This document shows, in pieces, positions 25,493 through 34,488 of a stretch of DNA of 64,000 nucleotides. Numbering within the stretch: the first letter of the stretch is position 1; the number at the start of each line of letters is the position of its first letter. The DNA is from Pseudomonadota bacterium (GTDB taxonomy: Bacteria > Pseudomonadota > Alphaproteobacteria > Sphingomonadales > Sphingomonadaceae): assembly GCA_023423655.1 (NCBI GenBank), contig JAFAFE010000001.1:186001-250000 (forward strand), read 5' to 3'. Below the pieces are notes generated by a model. It was given only the letters and a program-made list of their open reading frames with translations, did no database searches and was not told the origin of the DNA. The position numbers and the translations under genes were made by a program.

Positions 25493-26194
25493 TTAACCCA
25501 GATGCTCGGCAAAGAAGGCGGTGGTGCGGCTGTCGGCCAGCTTTGCGCCTTCATCATTGCGCCGGTCGCCCATTTCGGTCGCAAAGCCGTGGTCGAGCCC
25601 CGGATAATCATAGAGTGTCACGCGCGGATGGTCGTCCAACCCTTCATGCATCGCCTTTTGCGCATCGGGGCCGACAAAATGGTCGGCGGTCGGGATATGC
25701 AGCAACAGCGGCTTGGCAATCGCATGGGCTTCGTTCAGCATCTGGTCGATCATCACGCCATAATAGCCGACCGACGCATCAATATCGGTGCGCGCGGCGG
25801 TCATATAGGCAAGCTTGCCGCCAAGGCAGTAGCCGACGCAGCCGACCTTGGCGACCGGGGCTTGCCCGTCAATTCCGGCGCGGATCGCGCGGATGGTGGC
25901 TTCAATATCCTTGACGCCCAAATCAGGGTCATATTGGCCGAAATAGCCCATCGCTTGGTCCATTTCCGCCGGAATATCGGGATTAAGTTCTACCCCCGGC
26001 GCAAATCGCCAGAAAATATCCGGCGCGACCGCCAGATAGCCGTCGGCGGCGAGCTTATCGCATTTTTGCCGGATGCCGGGATTAATCCCGAAAATTTCCG
26101 GAATGACGATGATGGCCGCGCGCGGCGTTCCTTCGGGGGCGGAAACATAGGCGTAAAATTCGCCTTCTCCATCCATTGCCTTAATCTGGGCCAT
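25493..26194 (-). CDS. Dienelactone hydrolase family protein
   Basis: A 233-residue alpha/beta hydrolase. The nucleophile is the cysteine of VGYCLGGKLAY near residue 118, with the acid in TADHFVG near 170 and the histidine in GLDHGFA near 200, as in dienelactone hydrolases. IPEIFGINPGIRQKCD near residue 30 is the family oxyanion region. The ATG at 26194 has AAGGAG just upstream; a longer open frame to 26365 overlaps ogt and is rejected. Its substrate is not determined. Confidence 0.9.
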   Translation of the reverse strand: MAQIKAMDGEGEFYAYVSAPEGTPRAAIIVIPEIFGINPGIRQKCDKLAADGYLAVAPDIFWRFAPGVELNPDIPAEMDQAMGYFGQYDPDLGVKDIEATIRAIRAGIDGQAPVAKVGCVGYCLGGKLAYMTAARTDIDASVGYYGVMIDQMLNEAHAIAKPLLLHIPTADHFVGPDAQKAMHEGLDDHPRVTLYDYPGLDHGFATEMGDRRNDEGAKLADSRTTAFFAEHLG

Positions 26195-26226
26195 TATCTG
26201 TCTCCTTATTGATATGCGGTATTTTT

Positions 26227-26700
26227 TTAGCGGTTTTGCTGTTCGAAACGGTTGAGCCATAGCTTTGTGTCGACGCCATGACCGCCCGAATAATGTTCGG
26301 GCGCGCCCTTGGCCGAGGTTACACGATGACACGGAATGATGATCGGGAACGGGTTGCGGCGGCACGCCTGCCCGACCGCGCGCGGGCCGGAATCGAGGAG
26401 ATTCCCCAGCGCGCCATAGCTTAAGGTGTCACCATAAGGGATGGACTTTATCCCTGCGCGCAAGGCCTCCCCGCGCGGCGAGGCGGCGGGGGCAAGCGGC
26501 AGGTCGAACATGCGCCGCTCTCCGGCGAAATAAGCGGCGAGTTGTATTGCCGCCTCCGTCAACAGCGGATCGCCGCTCCGGTCGGCCTCCAGCGCGGCTC
26601 CGGGCAAAATGGTAAGGCCGGTCAGCACGCCATCACAGGCGGTTAGCCGGATCGGCCCCACGGGACTTTCAATGACAGCGGTTGCAGGCGCGGATGACAT
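26227..26700 (-). CDS. ogt: Methylated-DNA-protein cysteine methyltransferase
   Basis: A 157-residue suicide repair protein transferring alkyl groups from O6-alkylguanine to itself. The active-site signature is PFPIIIPCHRVTSAKG near residues 118-133, preceded by IPYGDTLSYGALG and the RAVGQACRRNP helix of the DNA-binding domain. The N-terminal half is short. It lies 32 nt before the dienelactone hydrolase gene on the same strand. Confidence 0.94.
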   Translation of the reverse strand: MSSAPATAVIESPVGPIRLTACDGVLTGLTILPGAALEADRSGDPLLTEAAIQLAAYFAGERRMFDLPLAPAASPRGEALRAGIKSIPYGDTLSYGALGNLLDSGPRAVGQACRRNPFPIIIPCHRVTSAKGAPEHYSGGHGVDTKLWLNRFEQQNR

Positions 26701-26746
26701 GGGGCAAGACTAGCATCAGCATTTACCGGAAGGAAAGGCCGCTCCT

Positions 26747-27004
26747 ATGAAAATCTCGATCGACGTTGATTGCACTCCGCAGGAGGCGCGCCAGATGCTC
26801 GGCCTGCCCGACCTCGAACCGGTACACGACATTTATCTCGACCAGATGAAGGGCATGATGAAGAAAGGCGTCACGCCCGAAGTCGTCGAAAATATGATCA
26901 AAAACTGGGTGCCCACCACCGAATCCGGCCTCAATATGGTGCAACAATTGATGAGCGCCTTCGCGGGCGGCATGAGCGCAGGGAGCGCGTCGAAGAAGAA
27001 GTGA
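26747..27004 (+). CDS. DUF6489-like small protein
   Basis: An 85-residue protein beginning MKISIDVDCTPQEARQMLGLPDLEP, which matches my memory of the small DUF6489 family in sphingomonads, followed by a Met-rich helix (YLDQMKGMMKKGVTPEVVENMIKNW) and a basic tail ending KKK. Function unknown. Divergent from ogt. Its own promoter must lie in the short 46-nt gap. Confidence 0.75.
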   Translation: MKISIDVDCTPQEARQMLGLPDLEPVHDIYLDQMKGMMKKGVTPEVVENMIKNWVPTTESGLNMVQQLMSAFAGGMSAGSASKKK

Positions 27005-27088
27005 GTGGGGAAGGGGGGTGCGTGCGAGTGTGGTAAGGTTGGTGGTAGCCACCTTTCCACCCCGCAATCCATCTTCCCATCCCCCTAA

Positions 27089-27190
27089 CCGTTAGCCCTG
27101 AGCTTGTCGAAGGGCGGGCATATGCATGGCGCGAACCGATAGGCTGGAGATTGCGGAAACACGTGCTTCGACAAGCTCAGCACTAGCGGT
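27089..27190. repeat. Facing pair of CTGAGCTTGTCGAAG repeats
   Basis: CTGAGCTTGTCGAAG near 27098-27112 faces CTTCGACAAGCTCAG near 27166-27180. A single copy in the same orientation as the first lies at about 39663-39677. This short sequence is a frequent intergenic repeat in sphingomonads. Confidence 0.7.
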
Positions 27191-27267
27191 GTGGGGAGAG
27201 GTTTGGTTTGGAGAAGCACCGGAAGGTGACCGTTTCCCTCAATTCTCCAACCCTACCCTCCAACCCC

Positions 27268-28149
27268 TCACGCCCCCGGCAGCCGCGCAATTCTTTCGGC
27301 CAGAAAATCGCTGACCGCGCGCACGGGAGGGCGGTTGGCGACCCGTTCATGGGTTGCGATCCACACCGGACGCCTGTCCGCCGCTGGTGACAGGCAGCGG
27401 ATGAGGTCCGACTCATTTTCCCCGACTAGAGTCGGCAACACCGACAGGCCCACGCCCGACCGCACCGCCGCGAGCAAGCCGGTTGCGCTGCCGAAATGGA
27501 TAGTGACCGCATTGTCTAGGCCGGAGCTGCGTAACCATTCGGAATATATCGCCCACACGCCGGGGCCGCCGCCGCCGATGATCGCGCGGCTCGCCATTTC
27601 CGCGACATTGGCCGGAACCCCATGTTCGCGCGCATAGGCTTGGCTGCAATAGACCGCCCAGCGGTCATAGGCGACGCGGCGGATCTTCAACCCTGCTTCA
27701 CTCGGCATCACGCCAAGCCGCACGGCTATATCGGCGGCCCCTGTCGCAAGGTCGCGGCGACCATCGCTTAAATCCAGCTCGACATGAATGTCCGGATGCG
27801 CCGCGCGCAGCGCCTGAAGCAGCGGCGGGAGGATGGTCACGCCATAAAGTTCGGAGGCGGTTACCAGCACCGTGCCGCTCAATTGGCGGCGGTGCGTATC
27901 GGCGATGCTGGTGATCGCATTGACCTCGCGCGCAACGCTGTGGGCGCGGTCGAGCAAGGCTTCGCATAGGGCGGTCGGGCGATAACCCGATTGCTGGCGG
28001 TAGAATAATTCCGTGCCAAGCGCCGCTTCAAGCGCAGAAATCCGCCGCGCAACCGTGGTCTGGCTGACCCGCAAAGCTTGGCCCGCCGCCAAAGTGCTGC
28101 CGCGTTCGGCCACCGCTATCATGTAGCGCAGATCATTCCAGTCGAGCAT
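27268..28149 (-). CDS. LysR-family transcriptional regulator
   Basis: A 293-residue regulator. The N-terminal winged helix reads MLDWNDLRYMIAVAERGSTLAAGQALRVSQTTVARRISALEAALG, followed by the linker helix and an effector-binding domain (LSGTVLVTASELYG; FGSATGLLAAVRSGVGLSVLP). The ATG at 28149 gives the standard LysR start; upstream extension is rejected. It is divergent from the urcA-like gene, which may be a target. The ligand is unknown. Confidence 0.92.
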   Translation of the reverse strand: MLDWNDLRYMIAVAERGSTLAAGQALRVSQTTVARRISALEAALGTELFYRQQSGYRPTALCEALLDRAHSVAREVNAITSIADTHRRQLSGTVLVTASELYGVTILPPLLQALRAAHPDIHVELDLSDGRRDLATGAADIAVRLGVMPSEAGLKIRRVAYDRWAVYCSQAYAREHGVPANVAEMASRAIIGGGGPGVWAIYSEWLRSSGLDNAVTIHFGSATGLLAAVRSGVGLSVLPTLVGENESDLIRCLSPAADRRPVWIATHERVANRPPVRAVSDFLAERIARLPGA

Positions 28150-28251
28150 TTTCGGACCTGCATCATTCTGCAAAAATGGTGAATGAAACAGCATTATAGT
28201 TGTTTGTGCAGAATAAGCCAGCGCCATAAATAGAAAGCCTCCCCTGTGGAT

Positions 28252-28596
28252 ATGAAGAGGAATGGACCGATGATGACGATGATAATGGCTTTGGTATTGG
28301 GGGCTTCTGCGCCGGTAGCGCTTGCCGCTGATGCGCCTGCGAACGGGGTAGAGCAGGTCAGTGTCCGTCTGTCGATGGCAGGTTATGACTTTGCCAATCC
28401 CGACGATGTAGCCCGCTTCGACCGCCGCACTCGTGACGCGCTCGAACATTTATGCGGCACCGCTTCATCCGCCGATCTTGCCGGACAAAATGAGGTCACA
28501 CAGTGCCGCGATGCCGCAAGCGCGTTGATCCGCAACCAGCGCGACATCCGCATCGCCGCTGCAACTGCGGCGCGCCCTGCGCTTGCCCGCCGGTAA
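28252..28596 (+). CDS. UrcA-family exported protein
   Basis: About 114 residues with a signal peptide (MKRNGPMMTMIMALVLGASAPVALAA) and the UrcA pattern VSVRLSMAGYDFANPDDVARFDRRTRDALEHLCG...CRDAASALIRNQ, with two conserved cysteines. Function unknown; common in sphingomonads and Caulobacterales. The ATG at 28252 supplies positive charge for the signal; the ATG at 28270 has the better ribosome site (AAGAGGAA, 8 nt upstream), so the start is not settled. Confidence 0.82.
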   Translation: MKRNGPMMTMIMALVLGASAPVALAADAPANGVEQVSVRLSMAGYDFANPDDVARFDRRTRDALEHLCGTASSADLAGQNEVTQCRDAASALIRNQRDIRIAAATAARPALARR

Positions 28597-28673
28597 GCCG
28601 GAGCGGATAAGGATAAGCGAAAAGCGCCAAGCCTAGTGGCAATCGCGTGCAGGGATGGTATCAGTCTGGACCT

Positions 28674-29978
28674 ATGTCCGATGATACCATCTTCGCTTTG
28701 TCGAGCGGCCAACCGCCTGCCGCCATTGCCATTATCCGCATTTCGGGACCGCACGCCGAAACGGCGGTGCGCACACTTGCAGGCGATCTCCCGCCGCCAC
28801 GTTCGGCGCGCTTGCGGCATTTGAAAGATGCGGACGGCGTGCCGCTCGATCAAGCATTGCTGCTGTGGTTTCCGGGGTTGCGCACCGCGACCGGCGAGCC
28901 GCTGGCCGAGCTGCATTTACATGGTGGCCGCGCAGTGGTGCGCGCGGTGGAAAATGCGCTCTCCGCACTGCCTGATTTGCGCGCTGCCGAGCCGGGTGAA
29001 TTTACCCGCCGCGCATTCGCCAACGGGGTGATCGACCTTGCCGAAGCCGAAGGGCTGGCCGATCTGCTTTCCGCAGAAACCGAAGCGCAGCGCCGCAACG
29101 CGATTGCGCTCGCCGACGGCCATTTGTCGCGCGCGGTCGAAGGCTGGCAGGACGATCTGCTCCGTATCAGCGCGCTGGTCGAGGCCGATCTTGATTTTTC
29201 CGACGAGGATGATGTTGACCCCGCGCGCGCGGGGATGATCGAGGCGGCAATTGCGGGCCTCAATGCCGACATGGAAGAATGGCTGCTGCGCCCGCCGGTC
29301 GAGCGGTTGAAGGATGGGTTGCTGGTGGTGCTGGCCGGACCGCCCAACGCCGGAAAATCAACTCTTATCAATGCACTAGCGCAACGCGAGGCAGTGATAA
29401 CCTCCGACATTGCGGGCACTACGCGTGATGTGGTCGAAATTCCGGTGAGTGTCGGCGGCGTCGCGATGCGGCTTGCTGATACGGCGGGACTGCGCGATGA
29501 AACCGGCGATGTGATCGAAGCGATGGGCATCGAACGTGCGCGCGCGATGGTCGATGCGGCGGACATATTGGTCTGGCTCGGCCCGGTCGATGATGCGCCC
29601 GACCATCCCGCGCTGATCCTCGTTGCGCCGCAAGCGGATCGCTATGCCGATGATGCATTGTGGCAGGCGCGCGCCGAAGGGGCCGATGTGATAGTGTCTG
29701 CGCAAAGTGGCGAGGGGATGGGCGCGCTGGTCGATGTGATCCTTGCCGAAGCGTCCAGCCTGTTGCCGATGGGCGGCGAAATTGCGCTCAACGAACGCCA
29801 ACGCATCGCCATCGCCGAAGCGGTCGAAGTGCTGACCACCGCGCATGAACAGGAAGACCTGCTCATCATCGCCGAACGCCTCCGCATAGCCCGCGCCGCC
29901 CTTGACCGACTGACCGGAAGGGCCTCCACCGAACATATGCTTGACGCATTGTTTGGACGCTTCTGCATCGGGAAATAG
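28674..29978 (+). CDS. mnmE: tRNA modification GTPase MnmE
   Basis: A 434-residue protein: tetrahydrofolate-binding N-terminal domain (MSDDTIFALSSGQPPAAIAIIRISG), helical domain, and an inserted G domain with AGPPNAGKSTLINALA, the switch AGTTRD, and DTAGLRDETGD. It ends with the C-terminal FCIGK (CxGK) needed for catalysis. With MnmG it installs 5-carboxymethylaminomethyl groups on U34 of certain tRNAs. It is separated from mnmG by rhuM. Confidence 0.97.
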   Translation: MSDDTIFALSSGQPPAAIAIIRISGPHAETAVRTLAGDLPPPRSARLRHLKDADGVPLDQALLLWFPGLRTATGEPLAELHLHGGRAVVRAVENALSALPDLRAAEPGEFTRRAFANGVIDLAEAEGLADLLSAETEAQRRNAIALADGHLSRAVEGWQDDLLRISALVEADLDFSDEDDVDPARAGMIEAAIAGLNADMEEWLLRPPVERLKDGLLVVLAGPPNAGKSTLINALAQREAVITSDIAGTTRDVVEIPVSVGGVAMRLADTAGLRDETGDVIEAMGIERARAMVDAADILVWLGPVDDAPDHPALILVAPQADRYADDALWQARAEGADVIVSAQSGEGMGALVDVILAEASSLLPMGGEIALNERQRIAIAEAVEVLTTAHEQEDLLIIAERLRIARAALDRLTGRASTEHMLDALFGRFCIGK

Positions 29979-30016
29979 GCTTGCGTGGCGCTTATGTTCC
30001 ATTTATGTTCGCGTGA

Positions 30017-31048
30017 ATGGCAAAACAAGAACCAGTCCATCTGAACGAGGATGCCGAAAGCGGAAGCCGCTTTCTGATCTACGGAACCGACGCAGGCGTG
30101 CGGGTCGATTTGCATTATGTCGGCGATTCTCTGTGGATGACGCAAGCGCAAATGGCCGAGCTATTTGGCCGCGACGTGTCTGTAATTTCCCGACATATTG
30201 CTGCGATTTTGGAAGAGGGGGAGCTGGACGAGAATCATTTGCAAAAAATGCAAATGAATCCGCGTGGCGGGCCAAGCACTCTCTATAGCCTCGATATGGT
30301 CATCTCTGTCGGATACAGGGTGTCGTCCAAACAGGCGACCTTGTTCCGTAAATGGGCGACCGACACGCTGGTGCAATTTGCGACCAAAGGCTTTGTCATT
30401 GACCCTGTGCGGTTGAAAAATCCCGATGCTCGAGATCGGATTCGCGAATTGCGCGAGATTATTCGCGACATTCGTTCCGACGAGGCCAATGTCTATCGCG
30501 AACTGCGCGAGATATGCGCGATGTGCCAGGATTATGATGGTGCATCCAAGGCTTGGCAGGATTTCTATCGGACCACGCAGGCCAAGCTGATTTACGCCGT
30601 GGCCTCGCACACACCGTCGGAAATTGTCGCGGGGCGTGCGGATGCCGCTTTACCGAATATGGGTTTGCAGAGTTGGCCGAATGACAACATCCGGAAAAAT
30701 GATGTCGGGGTGTCGAAAAACTATCTGGCGCAAGGCGAAATCACCGAGCTCAACCGGCTGACCACAATCCTGTTGGACATTTTCGAGGACCAGCTTGATT
30801 TGGGGCGCATCACAACGATGACGCAGTTAACAGCCTTGCTCGACAAGCAGCTCGATGATCTTGGGCGTGTGGTTTTGCAGCATGGAGGTAAAATTTCGAC
30901 CATCGATGCCAAGCGGATAGCCGAGGCAGAATACGCCAAATATCAGGCGCAACAAAAGGCGATCCGGCATGAGCAAGCCGATGCGGCGATGGCGGAGATA
31001 AAGGCTGCGGGTCGGAAATTGCCACGTACGCGAGGCAAGCGCGATTAG
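30017..31048 (+). CDS. RhuM-family protein
   Basis: A 343-residue protein of the RhuM (virulence RhuM) family: IYGTDAGVRVDLHYVGDSLWMTQAQMAELFGRDVSVISRHI, then LQKMQM...YSLDMVISVGYRVSSKQATLFRKWAT, and a C-terminal helical part. The first half is DNA-binding-like; the cellular role is unknown, and relatives occur in pathogenicity islands and phage-linked regions. It lies between mnmE and mnmG, 38 nt after mnmE, with a parS site 2 nt after its stop codon. The gene has somewhat lower GC than its neighbours by eye, suggesting insertion. Confidence 0.9.
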   Translation: MAKQEPVHLNEDAESGSRFLIYGTDAGVRVDLHYVGDSLWMTQAQMAELFGRDVSVISRHIAAILEEGELDENHLQKMQMNPRGGPSTLYSLDMVISVGYRVSSKQATLFRKWATDTLVQFATKGFVIDPVRLKNPDARDRIRELREIIRDIRSDEANVYRELREICAMCQDYDGASKAWQDFYRTTQAKLIYAVASHTPSEIVAGRADAALPNMGLQSWPNDNIRKNDVGVSKNYLAQGEITELNRLTTILLDIFEDQLDLGRITTMTQLTALLDKQLDDLGRVVLQHGGKISTIDAKRIAEAEYAKYQAQQKAIRHEQADAAMAEIKAAGRKLPRTRGKRD

Positions 31049-31050
31049 AA

Positions 31051-31066
31051 TGTTCCACGTGGAACA
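31051..31066. promoter_or_regulatory. parS site between rhuM and mnmG
   Basis: TGTTCCACGTGGAACA, a perfect 16-bp palindrome and bacterial parS sequence. It begins 2 nt after the rhuM stop codon and 74 nt before the mnmG start. Confidence 0.95.
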
Positions 31067-31140
31067 ATGCGCGTGTGCTGGCTAATGGAGGCGTGTGAGG
31101 CTTTGACGATGGGGGGCTTTTGTTGTACCGCGCGGGCATC

Positions 31141-33012
31141 ATGCAATTGTTGGATTTTGATATTGTCGTCGTGGGCGGCGGCCATGCCGGGTGCGAGGCA
31201 GCGGCGGCGGCGGCGCGGATGGGGTCGCGCGTGGCGCTCGTCAGTTTCGAGCGCGCGACGATTGGCGCGATGTCGTGCAACCCTGCGATTGGCGGGCTTG
31301 GCAAAGGCCATCTGGTGCGCGAGGTTGATGCGTTTGACGGGTTAATCGGCAAGGCGGCGGACGCGGCTGCGATCCATTACCGGATGCTCAACGCATCGAA
31401 GGGCGCGGCCGTCCAAGGTCCGCGCATCCAGGCTGACCGGACCTTGTTCAAAGCGGAAATCCACCGGCTGCTCGACGCGCAGGACGGGCTGAACATCGTG
31501 GAAGGCGAAGTGTCTGCTTTGCGTTTTGAAGGCGAGCGCGTGACCGGCGTGACGCTCGCCGACGGGCGGACCTTGGCGGCGGGCGCCGTGATTCTTTGCA
31601 CCGGCACTTTCCTTGGCGGGCGTATGTTCCGCGGCGAGGAGCGGATGGAAGGGGGGCGTATTGGCGAACCCGGTGCGTCCCTGCTCGCGCAGCAACTTTA
31701 TGCGGCCAAGCTGCCGATGACGCGGCTCAAGACCGGCACGCCGCCGCGCATTGACGGGCGCACGATTGATTGGGCGCGGCTCGCCGAACAGCCTTCGGAC
31801 AGTGAAGAGGATGCGGACTGGACGATGTCGGTCGACAGCGTGCGCCGCGATGTGCCGCAGCTTTTCTGTGCGATCACGCGCACCAATGCGACGACCCACG
31901 AAATTATTCGCGGCGGGCTAGATCGGTCGCCCTTGTTCAGCGGGGCCATCGGCGCGCAAGGGCCGCGTTACTGTCCGTCCATCGAGGACAAGATCCACCG
32001 CTTCGGCGACCGTGACGGGCATCAGGTATTCCTCGAACCCGAAGGGTTGGGGACGCACCTGATCTACCCCAACGGCATTTCGACCTCACTGCCGACCGAT
32101 GTGCAGCTTGCACTGGTGCGCAGCATGGAAGGGCTGGAGCAAGCCGAACTGGTGGTGCCGGGCTATGCGGTCGAATATGACCATATCGACCCGCGCGCGC
32201 TCGGCCGCGATTTGCAGGTCGCCGCTGTTCCCGGCCTTTATTGTGCGGGTCAGATTAATGGCACAACCGGCTATGAGGAAGCGTCGGCACAAGGACTGGT
32301 CGCCGGGATTAACGCGGCTCTGGCGGTGCAGGATCGCGCGCCGATGATCCTTGATCGCGCGTCTTCTTATATCGGCGTGATGATTGACGACCTTGTGTTG
32401 CAAGGGGTGAGCGAGCCATACCGGATGCTGACCGCGCGGGCAGAATATCGTTTGCGGTTGCGGGCCGATAATGCCGAGACACGGCTGTCACCGCTCGCCG
32501 CTGAATTGGGCGCGCTGTCCGATAGCCGTGCGGCACGTTTCGAAGCGCGGCAGGCAGAGCGCGCGCGGGGGAGGGCATTGCTCGCCACGCGCGCCAGCAC
32601 CGCGATGCTGCGCGAAATGGGGGCGGCGATTCCGGCGGACGGCGTGCAGCGTAGCCTGGGCGAACTGCTCCGCTTCCCGACGATTAGCTGGGCGGACATC
32701 ATGCGGGCCGAACCTGCGCTGGGAACGCTTCCCCCGGCGATTGCGGCGGAACTAGCCGAAGACGCGCATTATGCGCCTTATCTCGCGCGACAGGAAAACG
32801 AGATTCGCGACCTTCAGGCGAATGAGCGGATCGCGCTTGATCCGGCGCTCGACTATCGCGCGATTGGCGGGCTGTCGAACGAAATGGTCGAGCGGTTGTC
32901 TGCAGCGAGACCGGCGACATTGGCCGAAGCGGGGCGGGTTGCGGGGGTGACTCCTGCGGCGCTATCGGCTATTCTCATTTATAGCCGCCGGTCGAAAATG
33001 GCGGCGGCATGA
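31141..33012 (+). CDS. mnmG: tRNA uridine 5-carboxymethylaminomethyl modification enzyme MnmG
   Basis: A 623-residue FAD enzyme, the partner of MnmE. N-terminal Rossmann motif [23 protein letters not shown], then the family signature [36 protein letters not shown] and [18 protein letters not shown]. The C-terminal helical domain that contacts MnmE is intact. The ATG at 31141 is chosen to give the [14 protein letters not shown] start. It overlaps rsmG by 4 nt. Confidence 0.97.
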   Translation: MQLLDFDIVVVGGGHAGCEAAAAAARMGSRVALVSFERATIGAMSCNPAIGGLGKGHLVREVDAFDGLIGKAADAAAIHYRMLNASKGAAVQGPRIQADRTLFKAEIHRLLDAQDGLNIVEGEVSALRFEGERVTGVTLADGRTLAAGAVILCTGTFLGGRMFRGEERMEGGRIGEPGASLLAQQLYAAKLPMTRLKTGTPPRIDGRTIDWARLAEQPSDSEEDADWTMSVDSVRRDVPQLFCAITRTNATTHEIIRGGLDRSPLFSGAIGAQGPRYCPSIEDKIHRFGDRDGHQVFLEPEGLGTHLIYPNGISTSLPTDVQLALVRSMEGLEQAELVVPGYAVEYDHIDPRALGRDLQVAAVPGLYCAGQINGTTGYEEASAQGLVAGINAALAVQDRAPMILDRASSYIGVMIDDLVLQGVSEPYRMLTARAEYRLRLRADNAETRLSPLAAELGALSDSRAARFEARQAERARGRALLATRASTAMLREMGAAIPADGVQRSLGELLRFPTISWADIMRAEPALGTLPPAIAAELAEDAHYAPYLARQENEIRDLQANERIALDPALDYRAIGGLSNEMVERLSAARPATLAEAGRVAGVTPAALSAILIYSRRSKMAAA

Positions 33013-33641
33013 GTATCGGCAACAATGATGAAGCGCGGGCCTGGCTGAGCGAGGCGCTCGATGTTCCACGTGGAACAATCGACCAACTGGAGCGCTTCGA
33101 GATGTTGCTGCGCAACGAAATGACGCGGCAGAATCTGATTGCTGCCTCAACGCTCGATACGCTGTGGGCGCGGCATTATGTCGATAGCGCGCAGCTTTTG
33201 CTGTTCACCAAGGATGCGGAGAGTGGGCCTTGGCTTGATCTGGGGGCAGGGGCGGGCTTTCCCGGTATAGTCATTGCAGCACTGGCGCCTGACCGTCCGG
33301 TCCATCTGGTCGAATCACGCGCGTTGCGTTGTGATTTTTTGAGGCGGGTTGCGACGGATTTGGGCCTCGCCAATGTCACCGTGCATCATGACAAATTGGA
33401 GCGTGTAGCGGCGTTTGACAGCGCAATTATCAGCGCACGTGCCTTTGCGCCATTACCCAAATTGCTCGACCTTGCGGGGCGCTTTGCGACAAAGCGGACG
33501 ATTTGGGTGCTGCCCAAAGGAAAAAACGCAGTTAATGAACTAGCATCGCTTCCCAAATCATGGCAAAGATTGTTCCACGTGGAACAAAGCCTGACAGATG
33601 CGGACAGCCACATTCTCGTCGGTCACGGCAAGGCGCAGTAA
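33009..33641 (+). CDS. rsmG: 16S rRNA m7G527 methyltransferase RsmG
   Basis: A 210-residue methyltransferase. SAM-binding [29 protein letters not shown] near residues 76-104, preceded by [23 protein letters not shown]. It modifies G527 in the decoding region. The gene carries two parS sites in frame, at 33062-33077 (encoding DVPRGTI) and 33571-33586 (LFHVEQ). It overlaps mnmG by 4 nt; parA begins 23 nt downstream. Confidence 0.96.
   Translation: MSIGNNDEARAWLSEALDVPRGTIDQLERFEMLLRNEMTRQNLIAASTLDTLWARHYVDSAQLLLFTKDAESGPWLDLGAGAGFPGIVIAALAPDRPVHLVESRALRCDFLRRVATDLGLANVTVHHDKLERVAAFDSAIISARAFAPLPKLLDLAGRFATKRTIWVLPKGKNAVNELASLPKSWQRLFHVEQSLTDADSHILVGHGKAQ
33062..33077. promoter_or_regulatory. 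parS site near rsmG 5' end
   Basis: Perfect TGTTCCACGTGGAACA palindrome about 18 codons into rsmG. Confidence 0.95.
33571..33586. promoter_or_regulatory. parS site near rsmG 3' end
   Basis: Perfect TGTTCCACGTGGAACA palindrome about 55 nt before the rsmG stop, close to the parA start. Confidence 0.95.
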
Positions 33642-33664
33642 AGCGCAGAAATTCGAGGGTTTCG

Positions 33665-34447
33665 ATGATTTGCATAGCGGTCGCCAACCAGAAGGGCGGA
33701 GTGGGCAAGACCACCACCGCGATCAATCTTGCCACCGCAATGGCCGCAATCGGCTGGCGCGTGCTGCTGGTTGATCTTGACCCGCAGGGCAATGCGTCAA
33801 CCGGGCTTGGCGTCGCACAATCCGAACGCGAATGGTCAAGCTATGACATATTGCTCGGCGAATCGAGCGTCGAGCAAGCCGCGATTCCGACACGCATCCC
33901 GCGTCTCGATATTGTTCCGGCGACCGTTGACCTGTCGGGCGCGGAGGTCGAACTGGTCGGAGTCGACGACCGCACCCACCGTCTGCAACATGCGTTACGC
34001 AAAGCGCCGATGGGCAAATGGGATGTGTGCATCATTGATTGCCCGCCCTCGCTCGGCCTGCTCACAGTCAATTCGCTGGTCGCCGCACAATCGCTGGTGG
34101 TGCCGCTGCAATGCGAATTTTTTGCACTTGAAGGCCTGTCGCAACTTTTGCAGACGGTCGAGCGCATCCGCGCGCGCTTCAATTCGCATCTGTCGATTTT
34201 GGGCGTCGCGCTCACCATGTATGACCGGCGCAACCGCTTGACCGAGCAGGTGTCGGACGATGTGCGCGCTTGTCTGGGCAATGTCGTGTTCGAAACCGTC
34301 ATTCCGCGCAATGTGCGCCTGTCCGAAGCGCCGAGCCACGGTATGCCCGCGCTCATTTATGACCATCGCTGCCCCGGTTCGGAAGCCTATATGGCGCTCG
34401 CCCGCGAAGTTGTGGGCCGCTTGCCGCAGCCACGTCAGGCTGCGTAA
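33665..34447 (+). CDS. parA: Chromosome partitioning ATPase ParA
   Basis: A 260-residue protein with the deviant Walker A ANQKGGVGKTTTAINLA near residues 7-23, Walker A' LLVDLDPQGNASTGLG and Walker B VCIIDCPPSLGLLTVNSL. ParA binds nucleoid DNA as ATP dimers and pulls the ParB-parS complex. The ATG at 33665 gives the canonical MICIAVANQKGG; an upstream ATG inside rsmG is rejected. It precedes parB by 41 nt. Confidence 0.97.
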   Translation: MICIAVANQKGGVGKTTTAINLATAMAAIGWRVLLVDLDPQGNASTGLGVAQSEREWSSYDILLGESSVEQAAIPTRIPRLDIVPATVDLSGAEVELVGVDDRTHRLQHALRKAPMGKWDVCIIDCPPSLGLLTVNSLVAAQSLVVPLQCEFFALEGLSQLLQTVERIRARFNSHLSILGVALTMYDRRNRLTEQVSDDVRACLGNVVFETVIPRNVRLSEAPSHGMPALIYDHRCPGSEAYMALAREVVGRLPQPRQAA

Positions 34448-34488
34448 GTCACTATATTATATAAAGAAAATCCAAGGTAATCTCCGTC

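Noticed and set aside
30003..30020. Possible fifth parS (TGTTCGCGTGAATGG) at the rhuM start
   Set aside because: It does not keep the CACGTG centre or the spacing of the palindrome; at best degenerate.
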